Numbered from the stretch's first letter, positions 1-11,480 are shown. The stretch is 64,000 nucleotides of DNA from Euborellia annulipes (GCA_023213315.1 JAKCPI010022026.1:1-64000); one strand, 5' to 3'. Notes: a model not told the origin generated them from the sequence alone. Program-made: numbers and translations.

Positions 1-1480
1 AAATAATTAGCTAAATTTTTTCGCCAAGGTATTTTGAGTTAGTGCATATTAATAACAGTCATTATAATATAAATAAATTTTATCGTTCAGAACGAGAAAC
101 GAATCCCTGATCAGCTTTGTTTCTACTCGAAGAGAATTTGAAGTAATTTTAAATATGTTCATTTGGAAAATTAAATAAACGACATTAACAGCGAGTGCTC
201 CTTCACCCTTAAGCGGGGCTTTTGCGGAAAGAAAGACATCTGGTTTCATCAGATTTTTCATTTAAGACTTTTTGTTCAATCTATATAAAACCACGGTTGG
301 GATCATCTCGCCGCAAAAACTAGATTTGGGTCATCTCGCCGCAAGCCGACTTGATGGGTTTTCTATAAATTTAATATCTCCTCCTCGTAATCAATTAAAG
401 AAAAAAAAATATTGCAGATTGCTTTTTGATTATTATAACTAACTATGACAATTTAAGTTAACATCAAAATTTAATTAAAATAGCAACGGATCGGTGGTTC
501 GACTTCCGGCGGTGCCTATGCCTACATTTTCGACTATTTGAGTTGAATTCGTTCCAGAATCAAACTCGTAAAGCGAAACACTCGTTATGCGAAACAATTT
601 TCTCATATAAATTTACGATAATGCGTTCCATGTCGAAAATAGTCTGTTTCTTGCGAACATTTTTGTAAGGGTTTAATAAACTTTTCTCACAAAAAAATAC
701 AAATCTATTTCCTGATTTTCTTCCTAATAATTCAATTAATTTTTATTCATGTACATATAACATAGCACATTTTTGAGAAAATGTGCGATCACAAGCAACA
801 CTACGATACTACTGGAACCAGAAGGTCGATATTTATGGGGTAGAGTTTATTTCATCATGTTTCTAGTATGTTAGTAATTATTAATAATGGAAAATTTGAT
901 AGTTTTTTAATTAAAAACCCTTTAATACAATAACATTAAATTTCTAATTTAATTTTTTTTGTAAATTGTAATCACCAAATTTAAAAAATATAAAAGCTAA
1001 ATTAAAAACTAATTGGACAGACTTTTTATTTTGGCAAAGTCCGCGTTTTGTACTCGTTATGCCAGTCTCAGCTCGGGTAACTTGTGATCACCACCCACCC
1101 ACATACAAGTCGAGAGCCCCTGAATTATATTTTTTTTATTAAAAGAATGAAAGTTTGCAGTGTGAGTAGTAACATAAAAAAAAAAAAAAAATTATAATGT
1201 AATTATTAGTAAATAATAATTTTGTACTAATCGGCTTAAATTTGATTCCATCACGTACTAGCACTAGGTTCTGTTTCTGAACTTTATTGAGAGTTTAATG
1301 TATGGTTATTAGGATTCGCAAGATTAGTAAAATCAACACCATAACTTGTATAGAACAATAATATATAATTGAAAATTGAAAAATTAAAAAAAAAAAAAAA
1401 ATTAAAAACACTAAGTTATAAGTTTCAAAGATTTATTAAAAATTGACACCTAATTTTAATAAAACATTGACAGGTCTATT
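1..1480. other. AT-rich stretch, no gene seen
   Basis: I see no gene or complete element here. A phrase TCATCTCGCCGCAA occurs twice 30 bp apart (about 302-315 and 332-345). There are A-runs near 1176-1190 and 1387-1400. The short minus-strand open frame at 49-261 resembles no family and has ordinary base composition, so I read it as chance. Confidence 0.6.
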
Positions 1481-1482
1481 CT

Positions 1483-1875
1483 CTAAAAACAGACGTTAAA
1501 ATTTAAAATAAACAAATGGGTGTTAAAAAGTAATGTAAAAACAATCAGTGTTAAAAAATACTATTCAAAATCACTTCCTTGCCTCTGTAAACAAAAACTT
1601 TAAAGCCAAAGCGTTAACATTTAGTAAATTGTTTAAAAAATTAATGCCATGTCTAGGGGGCGCCTTTAATATTTTAACGTCGTGATTAAAATAAAAATGG
1701 CGTCCTTAAACTAAAAAGTAAGGTTATGATTTTGATAGCTTTGAAATAAAAGCAACATGTTAACGTCGCTGTTAAAACTTTGTTTAGAAAATAGCATTTT
1801 TTAACGATGATTGTGTTTACATTACTTTTTAACACCCATTTGCTTATTTTAAATTTTAACGTCTTTTTTTAAAGA
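1483..1875. repeat. Foldback (inverted-repeat) element
   Basis: The left arm from about 1483 (…AGACGTTAAAATTTAAAATA…ATGGGTGTTAAAAAGTAATG…) returns inverted at about 1790-1875 (…ACATTACTTTTTAACACCCAT…TTTAAATTTTAACGTCT). The arms are roughly 90-100 bp and imperfect, around a loop of about 200 bp. No target duplication is clear. It is probably a non-autonomous DNA element; superfamily unknown. Confidence 0.65.
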
Positions 1876-2297
1876 ATGGATTTTTCTATTTCCAAAGATT
1901 TTAATTAAATTTAATACTATTTCCAAAAAAGAAAAAATCACATACTAACAAGAGAACATTAATTTAGCTGATATAGAATTTTTGATTTATTTGTACTTTC
2001 TCAGAAGAAGAATTTCTGCCATTGCGGCCGACAGAATAATAAATAATAATAAGTCATTAAAAGGGAACGGGTAACAAAGATGGAGTTGTCTTCTAGAAGA
2101 TAACCATGATTAATCATTCCAAATTTTCAAAACATTCCATCTGTTTATTAGGATTCATAAGTAGTTTGTTTTTATATATAACAAAGTTAATTAGAAAAAT
2201 CAAAAGATGGTAAAAAAGGAAATTTGATTTAATAAATATATGCTTTGTTTACTTTAAGATATATTTATATTTATGCTAAGATAAAATTTAGATTAAA

Positions 2298-2566
2298 AAT
2301 CTGGTGTGACGGTCACAGAACACAACTCTTATCTTCGATAATTAAAAGTTGGGTTCTATGCGCAACCTAAAGATGTCAACCGGTTTTGACAATTTTTTTT
2401 CTTTTGTCTATATAATTCGCAACTTTTCCGCGCTATTACAATTTCGAAATAAAATAAAGTCTTTTCGCCCCCCTAGTGTACCCATATTCATCAAAATTTC
2501 AACATCGAATTTTTGACATAAATGTATTACCTTCTCTCTAAATAATTACATATAGTCAGAGAAAGT
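2298..2566 (-). mobile_element. Family A element, short deleted copy
   Basis: It begins with the family's hairpin end (AATCTGGTGTGAC…) and finishes with the other end (…GAGAAAGTAAAA). Most of the roughly 660-bp body is lost. The join near 2490-2520 keeps the phrase CATCGAATTTTTGACAT. Forward orientation is defined as ACTTTCTCTTACC first and hairpin last, so this copy is on the minus strand. Confidence 0.75.
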
Positions 2567-3170
2567 AAAAACGTAGAACGAGGAAAAAATAAAATGTTAT
2601 ACTAAATAAAAATACTTGTTTTAAAATGGTTTAATAACAACAATCGTAAAAGCTTTAACTCTCATAAAACGATACTAACAAATTAAAAGGTTAAAATAAT
2701 ATGCAGTTTTTTTTGCTACTAAATCAAGAAGAAATTTTAGAAAAATATTCTACCTTCGAAAGGTAAATAAGAAAATTTTTTAATTCTAAATGTTTCCTGG
2801 AATGGTATATAGTGTATTGAGAATTTGAAAAATCTCGTGAGACCAAATGTGACTTTTGAAAAAAATTTCTAAAAATGAATTTGTAAAATGAAATAAAAAT
2901 TCTAGAAGAGAAAAAGAAGAAATGTTTGAAAAATGTTATTCCTTATTCATAACCAAAAATCCTGCTCAAAGCGATAAAATTTATTTAAATTAATCCACTA
3001 CCAATTAATTCGAACTGACTCAGATACAAAAAAAAATTATGTCAAACTCTGCGTTCAGCAGCTTCAAAAGAAATTGAACAATTCTTTGTTTAATCTAGGG
3101 GACTAAAGCAAAAAATAATTAATTTAATGAAATTTGATGATCTTGAATCATTCATTAAAATTAAACAGAA
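2567..3170. other. AT-rich stretch, nothing recognised
   Basis: No splice-flanked open frame, terminal repeat or target duplication could be recognised here. Confidence 0.5.
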
Positions 3171-3425
3171 GGCTGATTTTTGTTCTGTTACTTTTTGAAA
3201 AGAATAGACGAATATATTCTACATTTAACCGTATTAAATACATTATATACAGCGACGTCAGCGCCATCTGTCGGCATATCTGTGAAGTTAGATTCAAATT
3301 TTTCCGCTATTTTCACTCATTTCCATGAAGTTAGTCACAATTGCTGCAGAATAAGCAGTCGAAACGTTGTACAGTATTTATATATTTTTAATAAATATTT
3401 AATACAAAAATGTGGTCTATAATTA
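3170..3425 (+). repeat. Family C repeat, copy 1, with hammerhead-like phrase
   Basis: It shares an ordered set of blocks with 37053-37275 in the opposite orientation: a GACGTCAGCGCCATCT block, a CCATGAAGTTAG block, CTGCAGAATAAGCAGT followed by CGAAACG, and an end reading TGTGGTCTATAATTAAAA. The central phrase (3344-3366) resembles the hammerhead-like modules in the foldbacks of this window, but the CUGANGA box is altered to CTGCAGA. Confidence 0.6.
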
Positions 3426-3510
3426 AAAATTCTCCTAATAATAATACATAAACTATATATTTCCTATGGAAGAAATCGTAACTTCAACAATTAATAACTC
3501 AAAAAGTTAT

Positions 3511-3643
3511 AGGAATTTCGGGACGAAGATTTTTTTTCCTATAATCCCTAGAATGTCCTCTTTAAGCATCTAAAATTTGGTTTTGAAATTCCAACGGGTA
3601 GTTGCCTAAAAAAGAGCTTGACAGAAGAATTATATATATAGAT
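3511..3643 (+). repeat. Family I repeat, degenerate copy
   Basis: It matches part of 41123-41365: GGAATTTCGGGA, a TCCTCTTTAAGCAT block, AATTCCAACGGG, TTGCCTAAA, GAGC…GACAG and a tail TATATATATAGAT. The GC-rich head seen in the longer copy is absent. The layout, with a fixed 3' part and a short TA-rich tail, resembles the 3' end of RTE-like non-LTR elements or SINEs that use them. That is inference. Confidence 0.6.
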
Positions 3644-3649
3644 TTCTAT

Positions 3650-4648
3650 GAAATTTATAAAAGTGGTTCCAAGACATAAATATAATTTTTCTCCTCTCCC
3701 AAGGTAGGCACTAAAAGGAGGCTTAAGACAAGAATCTTGAATTACAAATCAAAAATTTGGTCCAGGGGTTGCTGAGAAAATGATGGTTTCAAATGAATAT
3801 TAGTAGAAAAATAAATTCGAAATTTGAGTATGTATTTTTTTTTTTTTTTTTAGGGTGGAGTATTATATATGAAAGCAGCGACCAAATAAAGAAAAAAATT
3901 TTATTCAATATCGTTTCACTCCAAAATGAGTTTTATCAGTTTGATTTGTTTCAGAAAAATTCCCGTTACTCGTAATTTATTTGCGATAATTAAAAATGAT
4001 TCCAAATTTACCTAATTTTTTTTTTTCTTAAATTACATTTTTTTTTTTAACAAGTACCTACTACTCAATTTGCTTACTTGAATAAATGCGTTAAAATAAT
4101 ATTATATGAATGTGTTTATTTGAATTGTAAAGTGCTATTTACTTTTGCTCCAAAATAATATTGTTATAGATTTAAAAGGAACTATTTATTGTCGATTTTA
4201 ATGAAATGTAATTAGATTCAGTATAAAGTATTTTAAATAACTTATATTAATAATTGCTACTGTTAATTAAATGTTAGTCTAATGCTGATACGAGTATATT
4301 TATTTATTTTTCTGAAGAAATTCAACCAACAAGCAAAATGTTGGTATAAATGGATAAGTGTAAAATAAAATTTTCATGGCTCATGTTTTCTTTCATAGCA
4401 AGATAGATTGCATAAAAATAAACGTAGCATTTTTCTAATAAAATATTTATGTCCACAATGGCCACCATCGTTGAATGTTAAATAAAATAAATAAAAGTTG
4501 TTATTGTTGATTAAAAGAATGTTCATGGAAATTAAAAAAAAATAAATAAAATGAGATAGATTTATCGATTTATGTATAAGAAAAAAAAAAAAGACGATCG
4601 TTCGTATTAGACTAGAAATTATAATTTAAATAAGACATATCCGGCTTT
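3650..4648. other. AT-rich stretch, nothing recognised
   Basis: Only T- and A-runs (for example 3833-3851 and 4580-4592) and simple AT-rich sequence. No gene or element end is supported. Confidence 0.5.
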
Positions 4649-4650
4649 TT

Positions 4651-5310
4651 ACTTTCTCTTACCTATGTATATATGTAATATATATATAGAGAAAGTATTG
4701 GATTCATGTCAAAAATTCGATGTCGAGATTTTGATGGATCTTCACGTTTTGAGGTCCCCTGAATCCAAAAAATTGGTTTTCGCGACATGGTCTGTCTGTG
4801 GGTGGGTGGGGTGTGTGTGTGTGTTCAATTTTAAGCATGAAGGAATTGAGTTACGAGGTTGAAATTTTATATATAAGTTTTGTACCCTCCTGGACCGTGA
4901 AAATAAGCTTTTAATCAAAATCGGCCAAAGAGTACTAGTACTTTACTGATGTACTTTTTCAGTTTTTTTCGATTTTCTCAAAATTTGCTATAACGATTTT
5001 GATTAAAATTCAAAAATCAATTATTTTTTAGATGCTATTTCAAATGTATATTCTAATTTTGCTCTCAAAATTGTTTGAAGCACACTTTACTCTTGTGCTT
5101 CATAGAAAAGATAGGAGAAATGGTTGCCATAGTAACAAAATATAAATATTTTCCCATACTTATAAATTTTACATCTGAATTCATATGTTCCGTACTGTCG
5201 GGAACTAAATATATGTCGACACAAAAAATCTGGTGTGACAAGCACAGAACACAACTTTCGATTACCGAAGGTAAGAGAAAGTTGTGTGCTGTGCGCCAGT
5301 CTCACCAGAT
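4651..5310 (+). mobile_element. Family A element, near-complete copy
   Basis: This is a good reference copy. It starts ACTTTCTCTTACC next to a T-run, followed by a TATATA stretch and TAGAGAAAGTA, which make a short 5' hairpin. The body has CGATGTCGAGATTTTGATGG, a CA/GT-rich patch, AGTACTAGTACTTTACTGAT, GGAGAAATGGTTGCCAT and TCGACACAAAAAATC. The last 83 bases fold into a long hairpin from AATCTGGTGTGAC to CCAGAT. The 5' terminal ACTTTCTCTTACC reappears inverted inside that hairpin (5270-5282), about 28 bases before the end, giving an asymmetric inverted repeat. It has no coding capacity. Confidence 0.85.
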
Positions 5311-5921
5311 TTTTTATATAGATATCGATGCATATGTAATATAATAAGCTAAAACTCATTAATAATGCATGGAAAGAATTCAAACAAAATTTCTATACTC
5401 AGATTTTGTTCTAATATTAAGAAAGGAAACTCTTTCCTTTTGCATTATTGCATACTGTCACTTCTTTTATTTGAAACTAATGTTAGAGGATTTCAATATT
5501 CCAAGAGCGAAACCTTGCAAATTCCGAAGCTTTCTTATCTTTGAAAAGAGTCATTTTTTTATTGCTTCGCCGATAAAACACTCTCATAATTCTTTATATA
5601 TTGACCTCTTTAGTTCGATGAATAGAAAAATCCTAAAAGGCTATTATTATTATTTTTTAGCGTATTTTCACGCTTTGTCCGATCTCTTACTCAAAAAATA
5701 CAATAAGTCGGTCAATTTTAGTATTGGAAAAAATTTTAATGTTATTTGAAAAATGATATTAAAAAGAGGTCAAGTGAAATTTCACATATCGAAAGAATTG
5801 AAATAAAAGTGTCCTGTGCTTCTCACACCAGATTTTCTGTATCGACATATGTTTAGTTTCAGCCGATATATTAAAATTCAAGATGTAAAATTTATATACA
5901 TGGGAAAATATTAATATTTTG

Positions 5922-6066
5922 TATTAGGAATGAAAGTTGGAAGAAAATGCAGTCAAAATTTTTTCTTTAAAAATATATATTTCAACATTTTAAAGAAAAA
6001 ATTTTGGCTGCATTTTCTTTCAAATTTCATTCCTAATACAAATTCCACCAGCCATAAAATACCCTT
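5922..6066. mobile_element. 145-bp insertion with 14-bp target duplication
   Basis: ATATTAATATTTTG stands on both sides (5908-5921 and 6067-6080), interrupting family A where other copies read ATATTTATATTTTG. The insert is mostly a hairpin with arms of about 50 bp (TATTAGGAATGAAAGTT… and its inverse) plus a short tail ending AAATACCCTT. A 14-bp duplication is too long for hAT or mariner and would suit target-primed retrotransposition or an unusual transposase. Confidence 0.6.
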
Positions 6067-6502
6067 ATATTAATATTTTGCTACCATGGCACCCATTTCT
6101 CCTATCTTTCTTATGAAGTACAAGAGTAAAGTGTGCTTTAAACAATTTTGAGGGCGAAATTGGAATATAAGAGGATTTTAAAAATAATTGAGTTTTGAAT
6201 TTTAATCAAATTCCTTAGAACAAATTTTGAGAAAATCGAAAAAACTGAAAAAGTGCATCAGTAAAATACTAGTACTCTTTGGCCGATTTTGTTCAAAAGC
6301 TTCATGTTACGTCCTAAGGGAGTGCCTAACTTAAATATAAAATTTCAACCTCATAGCTCTTTTGGGTCTTGAGATATTTTGTTCACAGACAGACCATGTC
6401 GCGATAAACCACTTTTTTTGTTTAAGGGGACCTCAAAACGTATATATCCATCAAAATCTCGACATCGAATTTTTGACATGAATTCAATACTTTCTCTCTC
6501 TA

Positions 6503-7343
6503 GGGTAAGTCTGGGGTAGGCTTTCCAAGGCTCAGTTAAAATAAAACTACATTTGTGTAGATTGTAATTATTATTGTTATTTAAATGTTAAACTATAGGT
6601 TATTTAACAAAAATCTAATATTTTCTAATAGGATTAAACTTAAAAATATCAAAATTTAAAAATCTCTCCCAGAGCATCTGGGAGAGATGGCCTTAGCAGG
6701 ACGGGAGAGTTGGCCAGTAATTCATTGTACTGTTTTTCCTTTTTCACCGTGCATTTCTTGAGTTTCAGTTCCATTTTTTCCTTTGTTCACATTTTAAACA
6801 TATGTTTTCAAATTCAGTGCAATTTTCGTGCATCCAAAGTTTGCAAATGATACACTGAAGCCAGTCTTCAATAATTCGTGTTTCAAATTAATTCTCTCCA
6901 CAACCCACTCAGTTATCATCTTCTCTGCCTTCACCCTCTTCATCCGATACAAAAATACGGCTCTTGCAAGGCCCTAATTGCTGCCATCACACCCTAACCG
7001 AAAGTGGCCATCTCTCCTAATTTTTCGGGAGAGAGGCCACACACACGAGACAAAATTCATGAGTCCTTGTTATTATTTTGATATTATGTTCAAACATGAT
7101 TCATAAGCCATTCCGAAACACTTAAAAACAGATCATTTTTCAAAAGCCACAAAACCACATTATGAAACATGAACTCATTAATTAATTTTAACCCTAAAAT
7201 ACAAAAGAAAACAGATTGATTTTAACTACTTTCGATATTTTATTCACAGATATTTACACACAAGTTGAGGCTAACTGAATGGAAACTATCGAGATCGAGC
7301 GAGGACCGTTTTTTGGAGTTGGCCATCTCCCCCGGACTTACCC
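6503..7343. mobile_element. pogo-like DNA transposon, internally deleted
   Basis: The ends are GGGTAAGTCTGGGG… and …CCCCGGACTTACCC, flanked on both sides by TA (6501-6502 and 7344-7345). The subterminal motif GGGAGAGATGGCC and its variants recur near both ends, as expected of transposase binding sites. The minus strand retains a decayed C-terminal zinc-finger segment of a pogo/Tigger-type transposase. It sits inside family A. The TA duplication and zinc finger support the pogo group of Tc1/mariner; the catalytic region is gone. Confidence 0.65.
6780..6957 (-). pseudogene. Remnant of pogo-type transposase C-terminus
   Basis: On the minus strand one frame has an acidic stretch (about VSDEEGEGREDD) and, after stops, EDWLQC..C…WMHENC…C..C, positions about 6869 to 6780. 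The pattern W-x-x-C-x-x-C, W-x-H-x-x-C, C-x-x-C is the PHD-like finger at the C-terminus of many pogo/CENP-B-like transposases. Several in-frame stops separate the parts, so it is non-functional. Nothing of the DDE core is visible in the element. Confidence 0.55.
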
Positions 7344-7375
7344 TATATATTGTAACGGTTAAATATATATAAAAG

Positions 7376-8096
7376 TAAAAAGGACTAAGCAAAATTTTTA
7401 TTTCTCTAATTACTTTGATTGATGTCTGATTGTAACATATTATAAAATCGCTCGAATATTTATATATAAAATCAAATTAATGAATCCAAAGGCGACTATA
7501 AACATTTTTTAATTACTGATATGAGATGGTTAGGAAATATTCAAAGTACTTAATAGAATTGAAATTGTTATTTGAATAAATCATTAATTATTAAATTTTC
7601 ATCTGAACTATACATATACATTAAACATTACATGGTTAATGAACATTAACTATCCATAGGTTGACCTATTCGATTGTCTAGGACTAGATGCTCAATTTGC
7701 TAATTTGCTCGTGGATATAATCAATAATAAATTCTCCTCTCTTTAATCAATAATAAAGATGTAAGATAATCTAAATAAACCTGAAGAAGTGAAATATATA
7801 ATCAAATAAATTATTTATATTGATAGTAAGAGTCAAGTATGTAATTCAGGCGTAGCTCTAGGGAGTTCGTTCTTTGTAAATAATTATTAAATAAGGTGGG
7901 ATACAAGACGGCCTATTATTTTAAAATCGGAGACAAATATATATATGTCCATCATCAGTCTTTTAATGGGAGAGGTGTGGCAAAGGATGTACATCATATA
8001 TTATATTTTTGATTGTATAATTATGTCAAGTCAACAGACACAAAAAAAATCAGCATACGAGTATATAGTTATTTTACAAGAACACAAATAATTATG
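7376..8096. other. AT-rich stretch, nothing recognised
   Basis: No gene, splice-flanked frame or element end was recognised between the pogo-interrupted element and the mariner-like foldback. Confidence 0.5.
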
Positions 8097-8098
8097 TA

Positions 8099-8705
8099 CA
8101 GTGAGGGACAATATTAAGTCCCACCGAGAGCTTTAGAGCATGCGCGTAGGCAACCATTTGCGAAGGTCAGTCTATTGAATCGCCTAAAATAGACATTCCC
8201 CTGTAATATTATAAACTCTATTAAAATTAGAAACCATAATTAAATAACCATAAGTGAATTGATCCTATTTTAAAAATGTGGATTCCTTGAGGTAAAAAAA
8301 CATGAAAAATAACAAAATATTTTGCAGTTGAGTCACTAATTAAAATTAAATATCTGGATAGGAATTTGTTTCTTAATCATAACTTATCGCACCGTTTCGA
8401 TCCTATAAATAAATAATAATAATAATTGAAAAGTTATGATTAAGAAGCAAGTACGTAGCCAGATATTTAATTTTAATTATTGACGCAACTGCTATCTGAA
8501 ATATTTTATGTTATTTTTCATGTTTTTATACCTCAAGGAATCCACATTTTTAAAATAAGGCCAATTCACTTATGGATTCTAATTTTAATAGAATTTATAA
8601 AATTGCAGGGGGAATGTCGATTTTAAGGCAATTCAATATACTGACCTTCGTAAATGGTTGCCTACGCGCAGGGCGCTGGGTTGGACTTGATATTGTCTCT
8701 CATTG
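8099..8705. mobile_element. Mariner-like palindromic element (TA target)
   Basis: The left end is CAGTGAGGGACAATATTAAG and the right end is its inverse with few changes (…TATTGTCTCTCATTG). TA lies on both sides (8097-8098 and 8706-8707). The two arms of about 290 bp are inverted copies of each other around a short AT-rich centre near 8390-8430, so the whole is one long hairpin. The terminal sequence and TA duplication fit Tc1/mariner-type MITEs. No transposase. Confidence 0.8.
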
Positions 8706-8709
8706 TACA

Positions 8710-10313
8710 TTCTTTGACACCCGTCTCTTCCATTAAAAATATCTAAAGGCTATTTATGGACAAATATATAAGTTCTTTTTAAGAAAATAGAGAAATTTTT
8801 ATTTGGCTGCCTAGCGTCCCATTATTCATTCATATCTACAATAAAACAGCCATTAACTATACATTTATTATTACTTAATTAACTAACGAGTTTTTTGTTT
8901 ACCTTCATATTTTTCAAAAAGAACAATGCAAACTCTAACAAGAAAATATTTCTAAAAAAAAATTTGAACAAAATAAAAAAATGCAAACTCTAATTGTAAA
9001 TAAAGACAAGAATTGTCTAGATGAAAAATATTAAAAAAAAAAAATTAAAATATCCATATCGGTTATCTTTTTTCAAAATATTTATTAATTTACACTTACA
9101 AAATGTTTCAACAAGAGCCTACGGTTGAGACAAAATGTTAAAAAAAAGAGCATAAAAAATATATAAGAACAAATTTAGGGAACAACCAAAAATCTTCAAA
9201 AAGAGAAAAACAAAAAGCTGCGCCTGGAAAAAATGCAGAGGAGAATGTATAAAATTTCCAAATAATCAAATTCATAAAAATAAAGGTGCAAAAAAAAGGG
9301 AATTTCAACCCTGCAAAAAAGAAGAGAGAGAGACGATCTCTGATTACATATTTTGACAAGAATATTAGGCAATTGAAAAATCTGCTAAATCTTTAAGTAG
9401 TTAATTGATCTTTTTTTTTTGTTAAGAGGTTAAAAAGTTTTCATAACTTGAAATATTTATAAGCGTTGATGCAATTTGACCTGATTAATATAAGAATACA
9501 GATAAAATATTCAATTATAATCTATATATAAGAGAAATTATTTAGTGAAGATGTCAAGTAACAAAAAGATATAATAGAAATAAACAACAAGAATAAATTT
9601 TTATCACAGATATATATATTAAAACTGCTCGTGTGGAACTTTTGGAAAATAGCGAACTAATGTCTAGAAAACAAGACGAAACAAATAAATAAATAAAATG
9701 TCATTTCATATCAAAGACAAAATTATGAGAAGTGAGAGGTAAGGTAAAAAAACAAAGAGACAAATAAATATTAAATACAGTCAAAACAACCCTTGATAAT
9801 TAGAAGTTGGCATCGATACGAAACAAATTTTCAAATTAAAGTTACTATAAAAAAATTAAAGAGGGCTGCTAACCACATTTAATTTTAAAAAAAGTAAAAT
9901 AAATAAAAAAGTGTTTTTGATATTTCGTCTAAGTTGAAAAAAAATTTAATTTAATGTAAGTAAATGAGAAAAATTTTTTTTTTAAATAATTAATTCTTGA
10001 AATAAAGTAGATAAAGTCAAAAAATATATAAAATCAACTTTAATAATTCAAACTACAAAGCGGTCGATTATGTTGGTCACTTCAAACAATATCCTTGATC
10101 TACTTATTTAATAAAATAATATTTCCATCAGATAAATTAAATAATTAAATTATGGAGAGACGTTCTATTAAAAAGAAAAAAAATTAGAAATTATACTAGT
10201 ATAGTCAAAACAAAATCTACCACGTTACGTGCAACTTTTGTGAAAAAAAAAATTTCACAAATTGAGTAAACTAATTTCTTTAGAATTTAGGAAGTTGCAA
10301 GAGTCATTTGATA
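8710..10313. other. AT-rich stretch with one family J fragment
   Basis: The only recognised item is a fragment at 9099-9128 (AAAATGTTTCAAC…GCCTACGGTTGA), shared with the ends of the family J elements near 38.5 and 61.0 kb. The open frame at 9138-9359 on the minus strand is low-complexity and has no family features. Confidence 0.5.
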
Positions 10314-10447
10314 AGAAAACATATGACGGAAGTTTACTTCTTATTTAAGCCGGATCTTCAGGCAGGTATTATACAAAATTATTAAAACCAATTTTCTATT
10401 TTCAGCATTTTTATTGACAGATGACTGGCGCGCACAATAAACAAGCC

Positions 10448-10476
10448 GTTTCGGTCCACTAAGAGACCATCATCAG
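10448..10476 (-). ncRNA. Hammerhead ribozyme-like module
   Basis: Read on the minus strand: CTGATGA, T, GGTC, loop, GACC, GAAAC. The CUGANGA and GAAA boxes and a 4-bp stem II are in the canonical hammerhead order. It differs from a textbook core by one extra U between CUGAUGA and stem II, and GAAACGG is not followed by a clear GUC cleavage triplet. Self-cleavage is therefore uncertain. Hammerheads with minimal stem III are known in Penelope-like elements. Confidence 0.45.
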
Positions 10477-10904
10477 ATCTGCAACAATAATTTGTAACAT
10501 GAGCTATTACAAATCAAATAATTTTTTATGAAATTTTTTTTTTTTAACATATATATACATATATATTCTTACAATGATAGAAAAAAATTTTTTTAATAAA
10601 AAGAACCATACATGAATACAATTGTCTGTACATTTTTTAATCATCAATTTTCTTTATATAATTACACACAAAAATAGGTTGAAAACCTTTTTAATCTTTA
10701 AGGCAATATTGTGGTTTTACCTACCAAAAAATTGATGATTAAAAAATGTACAGACAATTGTATTCATGTATGGTTCTTTTTATTTAAAAAATTTTTTTCT
10801 ATCATTGTAAGAATATATATGTATATATATGTTAAAAAAAAAAAAATTTTCATAAAAAATTATTTGACTTGTAATAGCTCATGTTACAAATTATTGTTGC
10901 AGAT

Positions 10905-10933
10905 CTGATGATGGTCTCTTAGTGGACCGAAAC
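10905..10933 (+). ncRNA. Hammerhead ribozyme-like module
   Basis: This is the partner of 10448-10476 in the right arm: CTGATGA, T, GGTC, loop, GACC, GAAAC, followed by TGC instead of GGC. The 4-bp stem II is intact. It has the same extra U and no clear cleavage triplet. Confidence 0.45.
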
Positions 10934-11181
10934 TGCTTGTTTATTGTGCGCGCCAGTCATCTGCCAATAAAAATCCTGAAAATAGAAAATTGGTTTTAAT
11001 AATTTTTTATAATACCTGCCTGAAGATCCGGCTTAAATAAGAAGTAAACTTCCGTCATATGTTTTCTAATTTCTTTATTTAGATCTGTAGGAAAAGTTAA
11101 TCAAATTAATATAATCCCAAGAATTCACTGTTGTCACTAGTTGAAACATTCACAAATTTAATAAAATTATCATCTAATTAT

Positions 11182-11360
11182 AGATAAATAAACAACATAA
11201 GTTAAAGTTTAAAAAGGATTTTATTTTAGTTTATGCGCATTTCGACGTTAATACGTCATCTTCAGAACTAAGAAACAAACTGACTATTATATTTATTAAA
11301 AATGCGCATAAGCTAAAATAAAATCCTTTTGAAACTTAACCTTGTGTTATTTATTTATCT
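11182..11360. mobile_element. Small foldback with hammerhead-like loop
   Basis: The left arm AGATAAATAAACAACATAAG…TATGCGCATTTC pairs with the right arm AAATGCGCATA…GTTATTTATTTATCT; arms of about 60 bp. A hammerhead-like module in minus orientation (11239-11265) lies at the inner edge of the left arm. It is close to the preceding 754-bp foldback but has a different sequence. Confidence 0.65.
11239..11265 (-). ncRNA. Hammerhead ribozyme-like module
   Basis: On the minus strand: CTGAAGA, T, GACGT, loop ATTA, ACGTC, GAAAT. Stem II is a perfect 5-bp pairing different in sequence from the other copies, so the structure is kept while the sequence varies. Position 7 of the core tolerates any base, so CUGAAGA is acceptable. 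The extra U after it recurs here. Confidence 0.45.
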
Positions 11361-11480
11361 ATAATTTAATTAAAGGTCTGTAAAAAAAAGTTTACTCCCA
11401 ACGGTACCTATCATTTTCGACTGTCTTAATTAATACATATTAATTAAACAAAAATTTATAAAATTTAATATTCAATTGTT

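Larger units (their letters stand above)
5809..7375 (-). mobile_element. Family A element split by two insertions
   Basis: Minus-orientation copy. The hairpin end is partly missing (starts near CTGTGCTTCTCACACC). The body runs to about 6500, is interrupted by the pogo-like element at 6503-7343, and resumes as TATATATTGTAACGG… to a degenerate AAAGTAAAA end near 7375. A 145-bp element is also inserted at 5922-6066. The nesting shows that family A is older than both insertions. Confidence 0.75.
10314..11067. mobile_element. Foldback element with paired hammerhead-like modules
   Basis: The left arm (10314 to about 10650) and right arm (about 10728-11067) are inverted copies of roughly 340 bp with high identity, around a loop of about 75 bp. 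Each arm carries the same module (CTGATGATGGTC…GGACCGAAAC), so the two modules point toward opposite ends of the element. The arms end AGAAAACATATGACGG and its inverse. I infer a non-autonomous Penelope-like or related element; no reverse transcriptase is present. Confidence 0.7.

Noticed and set aside
480..520. tRNA B-box-like phrase GGTTCGACTTCCGGCGG
   Set aside because: No A box at a suitable distance and no cloverleaf could be drawn.
5087..5383. Open frames in family A copies that recur at several loci
   Set aside because: They recur only because the element is repeated; the frames differ between copies through stops and shifts, and the region includes the terminal hairpin. No selection for coding is visible.
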